Shown here: positions 37,103 to 47,143 of the stretch, piece by piece
How positions within the stretch are numbered: position 1 is the stretch's first letter
Layout of the letters: each line of letters begins with the position of its first letter
The notes under the pieces: model-generated
The model's database searches: none
What the model was told of the DNA's origin: nothing
The model's input: only the letters and a program-made list of their open reading frames with translations
Position numbers and translations under genes: made by a program
Source of the DNA: Vibrio sinaloensis
Lineage (GTDB): Bacteria > Pseudomonadota > Gammaproteobacteria > Enterobacterales > Vibrionaceae
Direction: 5' to 3'
NCBI RefSeq assembly: GCF_000808535.1
Contig: NZ_JWLV01000009.1
Coordinates: 186,001 to 250,000 of the forward strand
DNA length: 64,000 nucleotides

Positions 37103-40100
37103 CAGATTAACTCCCCCTGACCTGCACTGTTGTATTTGGTATCAATGGGTAAGCCGTCAATCAAGCGATCCATATCATCGAGAAACTCCAAGCTCGGTTT
37201 TGCTGAGAAGATACCATGGCTGCTCTCGCCGTCCATACCACGTAAAAATAGGTAGTAAACGCCACCAAAATGTTGCTGATAATCGTAGTTGGGCAAGCGG
37301 CTACGCAAGAAACGGTGCAGCGCCAATGCATAAATCTGGTACTGCAAGTCGTAGCGGTGATCGGCCATCGCGGCTTTTAGCGCCTCGCCATGATAGTAAG
37401 AAACATCGTCCCCCAAATGGTTCGATTTCCAGTCCAAGACGTAGTATTTACCCTTGTCTTCAAAGACTAAGTCGATAAAGCCCTTTAGCATCCCTTGCAC
37501 GTTTTGAAAACCGAGATCCCCCGCTTTTGCCGAGAGCGGATCATGACGTTGAATAACGCGATTTAAGGCGGGAGCTGACAGTACTTCAATCGGCAGTAAA
37601 AACTCCATCTCAACCAATCGTTGTGATGGCTTTTTCTGGTTCAAGATGATCGATTTGCCGTCTAACGGCGTGGCCAATACGGTATCAATCAGCGACTGCA
37701 AAATAGGTAGCCAACTTGGGTCTAATTGCTCACTCTCCATTAACGTGATGATCGCGTGTTGATTCTCTTCACTGCTGGCTGGCTGAGTGAATTCAATCTC
37801 TTCAAATAAGCTGTGCAAGAACGTCCCCGGCCTTGCGCCACGTGGGAAGGTAAAGATCGTCTGCTCAGGCTCTAAAAGCTCGTCTTCGTCTTGCTCACCG
37901 GATGAGTCCACATCCAGACGCATCAAATCACTTAGCGCGTCATCACCATGGTGACTGTGTCCTTGCTTCACTAAGCCAGAATAACTGGTGATCCGCCAGT
38001 TTCGGTCGATACTTTGCGCCAAGGTGCGAGCGTGAAGCGTCTCAGTTTCTGTTGCCACAACGTGCAACGGTGCCTCATGCTCATCAGGTAATCCCGTGCA
38101 AACCACTGGCTCCAACGCTTCAACCTGAGCTTGAATCGCTTGCGCCAAATCATTGATTCCACCTTCTTGCCCATCTTGAAGAAGATAGCCCATCGCACTA
38201 TGGTGAACACCTGTTGGCTCCTTGGTTGAGCGTCCATTTCTCAGCGGTGCGGCGCCAATAAAACAGCCATAGACCGCACGCGTCAATGCAACATAAATCA
38301 AGCGGAGATCCTCCGCTAAACGCTCTTTATCCGCTTGCTTGAGGGATGCTTCATGCTTGGTGATATCGAGAATGGTTCTGTCTTGGGTCGCGTCGTAGTA
38401 TTTGGCCTCACTTGCTTCGCGGTAACTGAGCACAAAAGGCAAAAAGACTAAGTCATATTCTAAACCTTTCGACTTATGAATCGTCACAATCTGGACGAGG
38501 TTACGTTCAGATTCTAAGCGTTGGATTTGGTCTTCGCTGCCCCCGAGCCCATTTTGTGCATCGCTGATCGCTTGCGCCAACCAACGCAGTAACCCATGGT
38601 CACTGTCCAGTTCCGTGCTGGCTTGCTGCAACAATTCACCGATGTGCATTAAGTCGGTCAGGTTACGCTCACCGTTGTCTTCTTCGAGGAGTCGTTCTGC
38701 AATGTGACGTTTGCTCATCACACTACGTAGCATAGGTAGCACACCTCGCTGAACCCAAAGCTTACGATACTCTTTGAACTCATTGATGGCGCTTTCCCAC
38801 TCATTTTCATCGTTGTTGAGCTTATCTAGAGTTCCGGCATCTAAGGCAAACAGTTCAGACGCCAAACTCGATCGCAGCGCCCGATCATTTTCCGGCGTCA
38901 GCACCGCTTGCAGCAAACGTTGTAAATCTGCCGCCACCACCGAGGTAAATACACTGTCTCGGTTAGATAGGTAGACACTGGCGATCCCTTGTTTCGCCAA
39001 TGCCTCTTTCACCATTCGTCCTTCGCTGCCAGTTCTCACCAGCACCGCAATGTCGCCGGCTTGAACTGCATGCGCTCCTTTACCATCTTCAAAGTGGGCT
39101 TCACCAATTTGCGCCGCTGAAAGAATGGTTTGAATTTGGTCCGCCGTTGCTTTCGCCATGGCCGACAAATATTCCCCTTTTGGCAGCGGCTTTTCGTCGG
39201 CATCTTGCAGCCAATACGTCAGCGCGGGTTGCTTTTGGCCTGCCATAGTCCAAACCCTTTTTTCAGCGTTTGGACTGTGATTAACAGGAAGAAAGGGAAT
39301 ATCTTGGTCGTAGATAAATGGACTTGTCGGCAAAGAGAAAATTTGGTTGACCGCCGCAACCATATCCGCGCTCGAACGCCAGTTAGTGCCCAAGGTGAAA
39401 TGGGAAGAGACCTGATTTCTTGCTTTGATATAAGTAAAAATATCAGCGCCGCGAAAACCGTAGATTGCTTGTTTCGGGTCTCCGATCATAAACAAGCCAC
39501 ACTGAGGATAATCGAGGTAGATACGGCTAAAAATGCTGTATTGTAGTGGGTCGGTATCTTGAAACTCATCGATCATCGCCACTGGATACAAGGTGCGAAT
39601 TCGCTCAGCAAGTAAGCCCATTTCATCACCGTCTATCGATGCCGATAGCTGGGTGAGTAAATCGTCAAATGATAGCCACTGCTTCTGCTGTTTCGCGCTG
39701 GCAAGCATTTCGCGGCAATGTTCAATCGCGTGCGCCAAGATCGGCGCTTTTAAGCTGATTGGATTGGCAAGAAAATCGTCAATCGCGATAAAAGTATCGT
39801 GCTGCGGCGCACTGCCTTTCGGCGTTTTTTCTATCAATACGGTTTGGGCAAACTTTTCCAGCTTATCAGGAAAGTCGTAGCTGACCGTCTCAGTGCTGGC
39901 CCAGACATTGACGGCCTCTAGCCATGCTGGCAGCGACTTTTTGCTGTAGCTACGCTTATTGATGTCAGACTCACTGATCAGCGCTAAATAGTCATCTTGT
40001 CCAGATCGCCAGTGCGCTTTAAGCGCATCAATCGCCGTAAGGTTTTGTTGATGAAGGTCCGCTAAACTGCCCTGCATGGCTTTCACCGACAATGCAAGCG

Positions 40101-40722
40101 GCGCTCCGGTTAGGTAATTGGACACTTCCGACAGCAATGCAGCTGGCGATCCCCAAATTCGGCGCACTTCACCTGCCAATTGAATCGGCAGAGGATAAAA
40201 ATTACGTCGCCAGTAGTCGGCAACAATTTGCGCTTTTAGGTGGCTTTCATCGGTCACAAATTCGTTGTTAAATCGACTGCCAGATTCAAAGGCGTTTTGA
40301 GTCAACATTCTTTGGCAAAAGCCGTGGATGGTGTAGACCGCCGCTTCGTCCATCTGCCGTTCTGCTTGCAGTAGAATGTTAGCCGCCTGCTTGTGATCGT
40401 CAATCTCGTCAAGCAAGGGCTGGATCACAGGGTCATGACTTTGGCCTCGGGCAAAGGCTAATCTAGCATCATGGATTCGCGCTCGAATACGATCTCGTAG
40501 CTCTGCGGTTGCCGCCTCGGTAAACGTCACAACTAAGATCTGATCGACCGTTAACGGAGTTTGATGTTGAGTTTCTGAACTACCGTGCCCCAATAACAAC
40601 CGCAAATAGAGACCCGCGATGGTAAAGGTTTTACCTGTACCCGCAGAAGCCTCAATCAGACGTGCGCCATGAAGAGGAAAAGTCATGGTATTTAGCGGAG
40701 TCACCATAGACGATGCAGTCAT
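37102..40722 (-). CDS. recB: RecBCD subunit RecB (3'-5' helicase and nuclease)
   Basis: A 1206-residue UvrD-type helicase/nuclease. Walker A is ASAGTGKTF (about 25-33), motif II MIDEFQDTDPLQYSIF, motif VI IYVALTRAVYG. The C-terminal nuclease domain has FIDLVFEDKGKYYVLDWKSNHLG with the catalytic Asp/Lys pair. ATG at 40722 is chosen; a TTG eleven codons earlier is less likely, and AAGGG stands ten bases upstream. It is separated from recC by 264 bp, where E. coli has the protease gene ptrA. Confidence 0.97.
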   Translation of the reverse strand: MTASSMVTPLNTMTFPLHGARLIEASAGTGKTFTIAGLYLRLLLGHGSSETQHQTPLTVDQILVVTFTEAATAELRDRIRARIHDARLAFARGQSHDPVIQPLLDEIDDHKQAANILLQAERQMDEAAVYTIHGFCQRMLTQNAFESGSRFNNEFVTDESHLKAQIVADYWRRNFYPLPIQLAGEVRRIWGSPAALLSEVSNYLTGAPLALSVKAMQGSLADLHQQNLTAIDALKAHWRSGQDDYLALISESDINKRSYSKKSLPAWLEAVNVWASTETVSYDFPDKLEKFAQTVLIEKTPKGSAPQHDTFIAIDDFLANPISLKAPILAHAIEHCREMLASAKQQKQWLSFDDLLTQLSASIDGDEMGLLAERIRTLYPVAMIDEFQDTDPLQYSIFSRIYLDYPQCGLFMIGDPKQAIYGFRGADIFTYIKARNQVSSHFTLGTNWRSSADMVAAVNQIFSLPTSPFIYDQDIPFLPVNHSPNAEKRVWTMAGQKQPALTYWLQDADEKPLPKGEYLSAMAKATADQIQTILSAAQIGEAHFEDGKGAHAVQAGDIAVLVRTGSEGRMVKEALAKQGIASVYLSNRDSVFTSVVAADLQRLLQAVLTPENDRALRSSLASELFALDAGTLDKLNNDENEWESAINEFKEYRKLWVQRGVLPMLRSVMSKRHIAERLLEEDNGERNLTDLMHIGELLQQASTELDSDHGLLRWLAQAISDAQNGLGGSEDQIQRLESERNLVQIVTIHKSKGLEYDLVFLPFVLSYREASEAKYYDATQDRTILDITKHEASLKQADKERLAEDLRLIYVALTRAVYGCFIGAAPLRNGRSTKEPTGVHHSAMGYLLQDGQEGGINDLAQAIQAQVEALEPVVCTGLPDEHEAPLHVVATETETLHARTLAQSIDRNWRITSYSGLVKQGHSHHGDDALSDLMRLDVDSSGEQDEDELLEPEQTIFTFPRGARPGTFLHSLFEEIEFTQPASSEENQHAIITLMESEQLDPSWLPILQSLIDTVLATPLDGKSIILNQKKPSQRLVEMEFLLPIEVLSAPALNRVIQRHDPLSAKAGDLGFQNVQGMLKGFIDLVFEDKGKYYVLDWKSNHLGDDVSYYHGEALKAAMADHRYDLQYQIYALALHRFLRSRLPNYDYQQHFGGVYYLFLRGMDGESSHGIFSAKPSLEFLDDMDRLIDGLPIDTKYNSAGQGELI

Positions 40723-40986
40723 AGAATATTTGCCCTTTGAATGTAAAGCCGACAACCAACTGTGATCCCGGCTTAAAAATGCGACTTATTAATAAATATC
40801 CTTTAAAAGTGAGAGTTTTATGCGATCCCTCTCACAGCGGAATATTATTCTAACCGTTAGTATGCGCCCCACGTGTTGAGCAGCCATCTGTGCTGCAAGA
40901 GACCAACCGAATCATGGTCCCTCTGACCTGTGGCCGTACAGCGAACGCCCTACACTATAATGATTTACTGGCGGCCACCTACTTTC
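40723..40986. other. 264-bp spacer between recC and recB
   Basis: No convincing ORF on either strand. Short inverted repeats occur (GAGAG ... CTCTC near 40811-40832; GCAGC/GCTGC near 40890). This is where ptrA lies in E. coli. It may carry a recB promoter. Confidence 0.4.
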
Positions 40987-43900
40987 TTATTCCAACTCTT
41001 CATTTGATTTCACCATGAGCCTTGGTGCTTGAATCACCCTTACTGATATGTCACGAGCTTTGGTCGCCAACTCTTCGTTCCAAGCGGGCCAAATGCGGGA
41101 AATGTACGCATTGTTGCCTTCACCAGTCGACATATAACTGTCGTTGAAGACGTCCGCCATTTTCTTGCGTGATTTTTCTTCATCGTCCACCCAATTCCCT
41201 CGACTAAACCCAGCCTCAATACAAGCCAATGCCGTTTTCGGGAAATAGCACAAAGGCTCGGTCATCCCTTGGTAGAACAGGCCAATGAGCTCGGCCAGCA
41301 GAGCTTTCGCTTGCTGTGCATCCTCCATTGCTGGGTAGACTAAGTGCACCACGCCTTCTTTGCGATCGTAACCAATCATATGCGTTCGTTTAGCGTGCCC
41401 CATTGCAGACATAGCAAGGTGATCAATCCATGCCGATAGGTAATCTTGCGAGCGGATTTGACCACTGCGAAAACGAATCAGCCCCGACTGATAAAGCTGG
41501 GTAAGCCAACCAGTAAACAGCACAGGCTTGTTCTCTCCTAACACATCAAACTCAAGCTTGACTTCAAGATCGTCAGCGGCAGATTGGCACAAGAAGCCAA
41601 TCTTCTCGACCAACTCTTCGGTTTGGACACGGTTGGTTTCAAACTCGATATCGCCAAATGCACCAACGGGCAGTTTGCCTTGCGCACGTTGGGTAGCGAT
41701 AAATTGCTCAATCACGGTTTGGCTATCTTGTTGCGGCTCTAATAACGCAGCTAACAAGCTGTCTCGAATTTGGTAGCTCTCTAGCCCTCCAAGCACAAAT
41801 GGCTCATCATCTTCCATAACAGGTAATGGCGGCTCAAACATCACTTTTAGACGGCGGTTAAAGAAATATTGCACAGGCAATCGCCAGAAACGCTGCAACT
41901 CAACGAGATCCAGCTCCAGTGGGTAAGTGGCATCCAGAAGATAATCTTCAAGCTGGCGATTAAACAGACCACTTTGCTGCCCTTGCCGATTGGCCGCGGG
42001 TAACCACTCTTTCGCATAGCTTGGCTGCGTGCCAATAAATGCGGTTGGGCTGAACGGCACCATCGAATGATGGAAGATTAAGGAAGCCAACAAACGATCA
42101 CCCGATTCATCGCACGCCAATGCCTGATCGCCTTCTAAGCAGTAATTTTGATGGCAATACTCCAACAACTCAGACACCAGCACCGAAGGGACACGCTCAG
42201 TGTTGTCTTGAATCGAGCGTCCCACATAGCTGATGTATAACGTCTGCTGCGCAGAGAGCATCGCTTCTAAGAACAAATAGCGGTCATCATCTCGGCGAGA
42301 TCGATCGCCGGGCTTTGCGCGCCCTGTCATCAAATCAAAACCTTCAGGTGGCATTGAACGCGGATACACACCGTCATTCATGCCCAACAAACAGACGGTT
42401 CTAAACGGAATTGAGCGCATCGGCATCAAGGTACAGAAGTTCACTTGACCCGCGAGGAAGCGCTGGCTCACTCTGGTCCCCGAAAGCTTGTTTTGCAAAT
42501 ACTGAGTGATAACCGAAGGGGTTAGATCTTGTTCAAACGCGGCGTCACTTAATTGTTCTTTTAACGCCGATAACGTATCGCGAATAGACTTTAATGCAAC
42601 TTCACCTTCTAATTCTACCGAGAAGAAATCATCGAGAAGGTGCGTTAAGGTTTCCCGCCACGCGTCAATCGACTGAGTCAGGCTGAGTTGGGCCCGGTAT
42701 GCCTCGATACACTGAATAAAGTGCGCCAGTTTCCCTGCCAACTCAGCGCCCATTCCTTGCACTTCGTTATAGGGTGCAAGCGCGCCATTCGCACCATTGA
42801 ACAAACCCGCCGATTCAGGCATTGCGTAGCCAAGCAGCATACGCTCAATGCCAAACTGCCACGTATTTTGCTGAGTGTCTGGCAACTCAAATTCGCGCCC
42901 TGTGGCTCTATTTAGCCCCCAGCGGATCCCCGACTCCTCGACCCACTGCTTAGCCTGAATGAAGTCATCTTCCGTCAAACCAAAACGAGCCAAAATAGCG
43001 GGTGTTTCTAACAGCTCCAATAGTTCAGAAGCAAGACAACGTGTGTTGGGTAAGTTCACCAGTTGCATGAAAGCGTTGAGAATGGGGCTCTCTTGATCAG
43101 CGGTTCGGTCAGAAATAGAGTAAGGAATAAAGCGCTCACCTGGCGCATTACCAAACACCGCCTGAATCGCAGGACTGTAAGCATTGATGTCTGCCACCAT
43201 CACGATGATATCGCGTGGTTTTAGCGTTGGATCTGCATCAAACATCCCTAGCAACTGATCATGAAGCACTTCCACTTCGCGCATTGGGCTATGGCAAGCG
43301 TGCAAAGATACCGAGTTGTCCCCACCAATAACGACTTGCTTATGCTGGCTGGTTTCAAGCTGCTCATCGTCTTGATGCTCTTCTAGATTGAGAATGTCGG
43401 CTTGCAGTTGATGGAGCAGAGAATCTCGCTCGACATCAACAAAGGCTTCAATCTCGTTCGATTCAAGTTGCGATAGTAAGTACATGTTGTCGCGGCCAAG
43501 TTTGCCCATGGACGCCAACAAACTGTTGCCGACAACGTCAGTGTGTAGCTCATCATCTAGGTTATCGTCAATCCCACCTTTTAGCTGTGCGGACTCACCT
43601 TCCAGTTCTGAGTGGTTCTCTTTCCAAACCAGATGTTTACGATGTTTCGCCGCCAAACGCGCAAGGTATTTTCTGTCTCGCACTTCCCCCCAGTAATAAC
43701 GGCACGGGTTGGTAAACATAAGGTGGACGTCAATATGCTCGCCAATCGCTTTCAAAGCATCCATATAACGGGGTGGAAGCGAAGTAATACCGAAGACAAA
43801 CAGACGCTTAGGCAGATGCGAAAAGTCGCCATTATAGTTTTCCAAAGTGTCGATAAAATGCTCGTACAGATTGGCGCGATGGTAAGGTGATTGGTCTAAC

Positions 43901-44433
43901 GCGATGGTATGGTCATACAGCGCTTGCCACAAAATGGGCTGCCATGGGTGCTCCTCTTCCAGTTCTAGAACAGGCTGACCTGCTTCCCAGCTGGCGATCC
44001 ACTCCGGTCTGTAAACCAAATAGCCATCAAAGATATCAGCAATCTTCTCGGACAGTTGATAGAGCTTGCTGCTGTCTTGGTCCTTGTCCAAATAGCGGCG
44101 CAGCGGTTCAAATTCCGCTTGTGTCAGCATGTCAGGCAAGATGCGCATCAACTTCCAAGTCATCGCTTCTTTATTAAAGGCACTGCGTTTGGGTACATCA
44201 GGCAACACTTCAGTAAACATGTTCCAGATGAAGGTCGCTGGCAGCGGAAACTCAATGTTGGCAGCAACACCAAACTCTTTGGCAAGCTCCATCTTCAGCC
44301 ACTGCGACATACCCGGGCTTTGCACCAGAATTTGCTCGGCTTCAAAAGGGTTTTCTAGTGGGTTGAGTCTGACCAGCTCAACGAGGAGTGACTTTAAAAC
44401 ATCGACTTGATTGGAATGATAAACAGTAAACAA
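40987..44433 (-). CDS. recC: RecBCD subunit RecC (Chi recognition)
   Basis: A 1148-residue protein with an inactivated helicase/nuclease fold that splits duplex DNA and recognises Chi. Recognised segments are the start MFTVYHSNQVDVLKSLLVEL, QSPGMSQWLKMELA, LFVFGITSLPPRYMDAL, FCTLMPMRSIPFRTVCLLGMNDGVYPR and the C-terminal domain. Length compares with 1122 in E. coli. It is the first gene of the recC-recB-recD series and follows a 155-bp gap containing its promoter. Confidence 0.96.
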   Translation of the reverse strand: MFTVYHSNQVDVLKSLLVELVRLNPLENPFEAEQILVQSPGMSQWLKMELAKEFGVAANIEFPLPATFIWNMFTEVLPDVPKRSAFNKEAMTWKLMRILPDMLTQAEFEPLRRYLDKDQDSSKLYQLSEKIADIFDGYLVYRPEWIASWEAGQPVLELEEEHPWQPILWQALYDHTIALDQSPYHRANLYEHFIDTLENYNGDFSHLPKRLFVFGITSLPPRYMDALKAIGEHIDVHLMFTNPCRYYWGEVRDRKYLARLAAKHRKHLVWKENHSELEGESAQLKGGIDDNLDDELHTDVVGNSLLASMGKLGRDNMYLLSQLESNEIEAFVDVERDSLLHQLQADILNLEEHQDDEQLETSQHKQVVIGGDNSVSLHACHSPMREVEVLHDQLLGMFDADPTLKPRDIIVMVADINAYSPAIQAVFGNAPGERFIPYSISDRTADQESPILNAFMQLVNLPNTRCLASELLELLETPAILARFGLTEDDFIQAKQWVEESGIRWGLNRATGREFELPDTQQNTWQFGIERMLLGYAMPESAGLFNGANGALAPYNEVQGMGAELAGKLAHFIQCIEAYRAQLSLTQSIDAWRETLTHLLDDFFSVELEGEVALKSIRDTLSALKEQLSDAAFEQDLTPSVITQYLQNKLSGTRVSQRFLAGQVNFCTLMPMRSIPFRTVCLLGMNDGVYPRSMPPEGFDLMTGRAKPGDRSRRDDDRYLFLEAMLSAQQTLYISYVGRSIQDNTERVPSVLVSELLEYCHQNYCLEGDQALACDESGDRLLASLIFHHSMVPFSPTAFIGTQPSYAKEWLPAANRQGQQSGLFNRQLEDYLLDATYPLELDLVELQRFWRLPVQYFFNRRLKVMFEPPLPVMEDDEPFVLGGLESYQIRDSLLAALLEPQQDSQTVIEQFIATQRAQGKLPVGAFGDIEFETNRVQTEELVEKIGFLCQSAADDLEVKLEFDVLGENKPVLFTGWLTQLYQSGLIRFRSGQIRSQDYLSAWIDHLAMSAMGHAKRTHMIGYDRKEGVVHLVYPAMEDAQQAKALLAELIGLFYQGMTEPLCYFPKTALACIEAGFSRGNWVDDEEKSRKKMADVFNDSYMSTGEGNNAYISRIWPAWNEELATKARDISVRVIQAPRLMVKSNEELE

Positions 44434-44588
44434 AATGTACTCACGCTGATCTTGCCCTAATTAGGATTGAGACTAGCACAAGCAAGACGGTTAGCAGAGC
44501 ACTATAAGCGTATGATTTGGCTCGAATCAAAATAGCCGCTCAACCCTTGAACAAGTTGACCGGCAAGTCAGATCCTAGAGATGCTATT

Positions 44589-45566
44589 CTAAGGGCGAGC
44601 AGTCAAACCCAAAGCCTGACTGACTGGTCGATAAAAGGCCAAGTAACGCAGCGCCACGTAGCTCACCACCGCGGTCGCGATGACCAGTTCAAACCCAGCA
44701 AGCCAGTGAACTTGGCAAACATATTCTGCCGCTACGCCAACGTGTTCCATCCATGCTGCAAGTTTATAGAGCGCCGTTGAGCCGATCACCATTGGGAAGG
44801 TAAACGCCGCATAGCCAGGACTAAATGGCAATCTCAGTAGTTTAAAGAAGGCTAGGTAGATGATCGCAGTCATTAATACCGCAATGCCAAACAGCAGACC
44901 CACGATCACTGGTGAAGGCTCGCTACTCACCGTTAGGTAGCCCGCCAGTGATAAGCTTGCAGGCGCCGCAAGAATTGCCATTGTCGGTTTAGCCGCATCA
45001 GGAATTTCCTGACTGAACATAAAGCGATAAATCATCATGGGTAGCATGACCGCATACGCCAACATACCAAACATCAAGGCACCATTAGCAATACCGCTCA
45101 GTGCAGGGTTACCTGAAAACGATACATCCGCAACGATAATGCCTACCGGTGGTACAAACCAGCTCGGAACCATATGGTGTAGCTCAAAGTCCTTAGCGCG
45201 GTGGTAAAGAAAACTCACCAAAAAGACAACGTGTAAACCAACGGCCACCAGCCACAGTCCATCTCCTAGCATCGGGTGAAAGTGCCCCAAAGAGTTAGAC
45301 ACCACCATGGTGCCCATCGCGAAGGTCGGCACCACACTGCCCACGACAGGGTGCGCTAAATCTTCACGCAACAAATGACGGTGAAAAAGGAATTTAACGG
45401 CTAGCACAATGAGCAACACACTCGCTAGCGCGGCTCCTGTCCATTGCGCATAACCATTAAACGACGCGGCGTTTTCCCAACACCAACCTAAACTGGCAAT
45501 CCCTAGCGCTAAGCCAGCCATTGGGGTTGGCGCGCCCATCACTTTTGCTTTTGCTGCTTTAATCAT
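44589..45566 (-). CDS. TDT-family transporter (TehA/SLAC1-like)
   Basis: A 325-residue membrane protein with about ten hydrophobic helices of the tellurite-resistance/dicarboxylate-transporter (SLAC1/TehA) fold. Helpful segments are TPMAGLALGIASLGWCWE at the N-terminus, SWFVPPVGIIVADVSF mid-protein and FSPGYAAFTFPMVIGSTAL. Family members are anion channels or C4-dicarboxylate/sulfite exporters; the substrate is unknown. ATG at 45566 has GAGG upstream. A divergent LysR gene 104 bp away is the likely regulator. Confidence 0.8.
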   Translation of the reverse strand: MIKAAKAKVMGAPTPMAGLALGIASLGWCWENAASFNGYAQWTGAALASVLLIVLAVKFLFHRHLLREDLAHPVVGSVVPTFAMGTMVVSNSLGHFHPMLGDGLWLVAVGLHVVFLVSFLYHRAKDFELHHMVPSWFVPPVGIIVADVSFSGNPALSGIANGALMFGMLAYAVMLPMMIYRFMFSQEIPDAAKPTMAILAAPASLSLAGYLTVSSEPSPVIVGLLFGIAVLMTAIIYLAFFKLLRLPFSPGYAAFTFPMVIGSTALYKLAAWMEHVGVAAEYVCQVHWLAGFELVIATAVVSYVALRYLAFYRPVSQALGLTARP

Positions 45567-45670
45567 TGTTGCCTCACACACTCTTTGTTTAGGCGTTCAG
45601 TTTACGCTTGCCAAACGTTCGAAAACATCTAATTATTTAAAACACTTGTTCAACTAAACTAAACGACCTT

Positions 45671-46573
45671 ATGGCAGCCAATATTTCGCTCAAACAACTC
45701 AAAGTGTTTATCACGATTACTCAGCACGAGACGCTCACCTCGGCGTCTGAAGCGCTGTTTCTATCCAAAGCCGCCGTCAGCATGGCGCTCTCAGAACTCG
45801 AGAAACAGATCGGCCACTCACTATTTGACCGGGTAAACAACCGTCTTATTCTCAATCAAGAGGGGCAGAAGTTACTGCCATTGGCTGATGAGCTTATTGA
45901 GCGAGCGCAAGATATTGAGCAACTCTTCGATAACGACCAAACCTTGTCGGGCGAGCTGAAAATTGGCGCCAGTGACACCATAGGCAACCAAGTCGCGCCT
46001 TATCTGCTTAGTGATTTTCGCCAACAGACACAACACAGGTCACAAAGCTTGTTTATCTCCAACTCAGCGTTGATCTGCGAAAAGTTGGTCGACTATGAGC
46101 TCGATCTCGCGTTAATCGAAGGGAAGACCTTGCATCCGCAATTAATCTCTCAGCAGTTCAGTGAGGATGAAATGTGCGTAATCTGCCCGCCAGATTCCCC
46201 GCTCGTGAAACAAACTCACGTTCGCGTGGGCGACTTAGAAAGCAGCGAGTGGATACTCCGAGAGCCAGGCTCGGGATCAAGAGAGTTTTTCCTTCGCGTG
46301 ATAGCGCCTCGCCTTGAGCATTGGCATGAGTCCTTTCAGCTCAATACCACCGAAGCATTGATTAACAGTGTTTCAGCAGGGTTGGGGTTGGGCTGTTTGT
46401 CGAGGTTATCCGCTGAGCCCGCGATTCAAGATGGCCGCGTTGTAGAGCTCAAACTGCCTCTCGATATGAAAAGACGCTACTGGTTACTGGTTCATAAAGA
46501 GAAGTATCAAAGCCCACTGCTGAAAACCTTTATTGAGTTTTGTTACCAGTGGCGGAAAGATTCAACAAGTTAG
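45671..46573 (+). CDS. LysR-family regulator (CysB/CbbR-like) divergent from the TDT transporter
   Basis: A 300-residue LysR-type regulator. The HTH is at about 5-62 (ETLTSASEALFLSKAAVSMALSE, shown in two overlapping parts of the same helix pair) and the effector domain at about 90-295 (LSGELKIGASDTIGNQVAPYLL, with MCVICPPDSPL and EPGSGSREFF). The EPGSGSRE motif is common in CbbR/CysL-type regulators, which respond to small metabolites or sulfur compounds. Location implies control of the divergent transporter. Confidence 0.87.
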   Translation: MAANISLKQLKVFITITQHETLTSASEALFLSKAAVSMALSELEKQIGHSLFDRVNNRLILNQEGQKLLPLADELIERAQDIEQLFDNDQTLSGELKIGASDTIGNQVAPYLLSDFRQQTQHRSQSLFISNSALICEKLVDYELDLALIEGKTLHPQLISQQFSEDEMCVICPPDSPLVKQTHVRVGDLESSEWILREPGSGSREFFLRVIAPRLEHWHESFQLNTTEALINSVSAGLGLGCLSRLSAEPAIQDGRVVELKLPLDMKRRYWLLVHKEKYQSPLLKTFIEFCYQWRKDSTS

Positions 46574-46643
46574 ACAGCACTGGCACAAAGAGTAGCCACT
46601 TGGTTCTCAGAATCACCGCCTCATCTAGACTTAATTGGTCAAA

Positions 46644-46663
46644 AACTGTATAAAAAGCCAGTA
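46644..46663 (+). promoter_or_regulatory. LexA (SOS) box before yebG
   Basis: The core CTGTATAAAAAGCCAG matches CTGT-N8-ACAG except for one base in the second half-site, 36 bp before the yebG ATG. The E. coli yebG gene is an SOS gene with a very similar box. Confidence 0.7.
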
Positions 46664-46697
46664 ATGATTTTGATAAATTTTGACTAGAGGACCAACC

Positions 46698-47003
46698 ATG
46701 GCTGTAATCGTCAAGTACGTGGTAGAACGCAATGGAGAAGAGAAAATGACTTTTACCTCTAAAGCGGAAGCTGACGCATATGACAAAATGCTTGATATGG
46801 CGGATGAGCTGTTCGAGCTACTGGGTAAAAGTGACCTGCTAGAAGACGAAGGCAAGCAAGAAGACTTGGCGATGTTCCTAGCTCAAAACAAAGAAGAAGT
46901 GCTGTATGCACTTGGAGCGAAGCGCAAGCCAGCTCCGAAGAAAGCACAGAAAGTTGAAGCAGTCGAAGATACTGCTGACGAGCCGCAAGAAGACGCCGCT
47001 TAA
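46698..47003 (+). CDS. yebG: SOS-inducible YebG family protein
   Basis: A 101-residue protein matching YebG: MAVIVKYVVERNGEEKMTF and SKAEADAYDKMLDMADELF are nearly the same as the E. coli protein from memory. The C-terminus is a Lys/Ala then Glu/Asp-rich tail. YebG is induced by DNA damage and helps in the RecA-dependent response; its molecular role is unclear. ATG at 46698 is preferred; an upstream in-frame start six codons earlier is not conserved. A LexA-like box precedes it and a terminator follows. Confidence 0.92.
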   Translation: MAVIVKYVVERNGEEKMTFTSKAEADAYDKMLDMADELFELLGKSDLLEDEGKQEDLAMFLAQNKEEVLYALGAKRKPAPKKAQKVEAVEDTADEPQEDAA

Positions 47004-47023
47004 TCAACCTCCAAAATGCACTC

Positions 47024-47053
47024 AAGCCTCAGCACTACGCTGGGGCTTTTGCT
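47024..47053 (+). terminator. Rho-independent terminator after yebG
   Basis: AAGCCTCAGC, five bases, GCTGGGGCTT followed by TTGCTTTT; one T-G pair in the stem. Confidence 0.75.
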
Positions 47054-47143
47054 TTTAGGGAAAGTAAATTCTTCAGCTTTACCCTAATACCAGACACCTC
47101 CTCACGCTATGATTGAGACAGTTTCCTGCTATCGAGAATCCCG

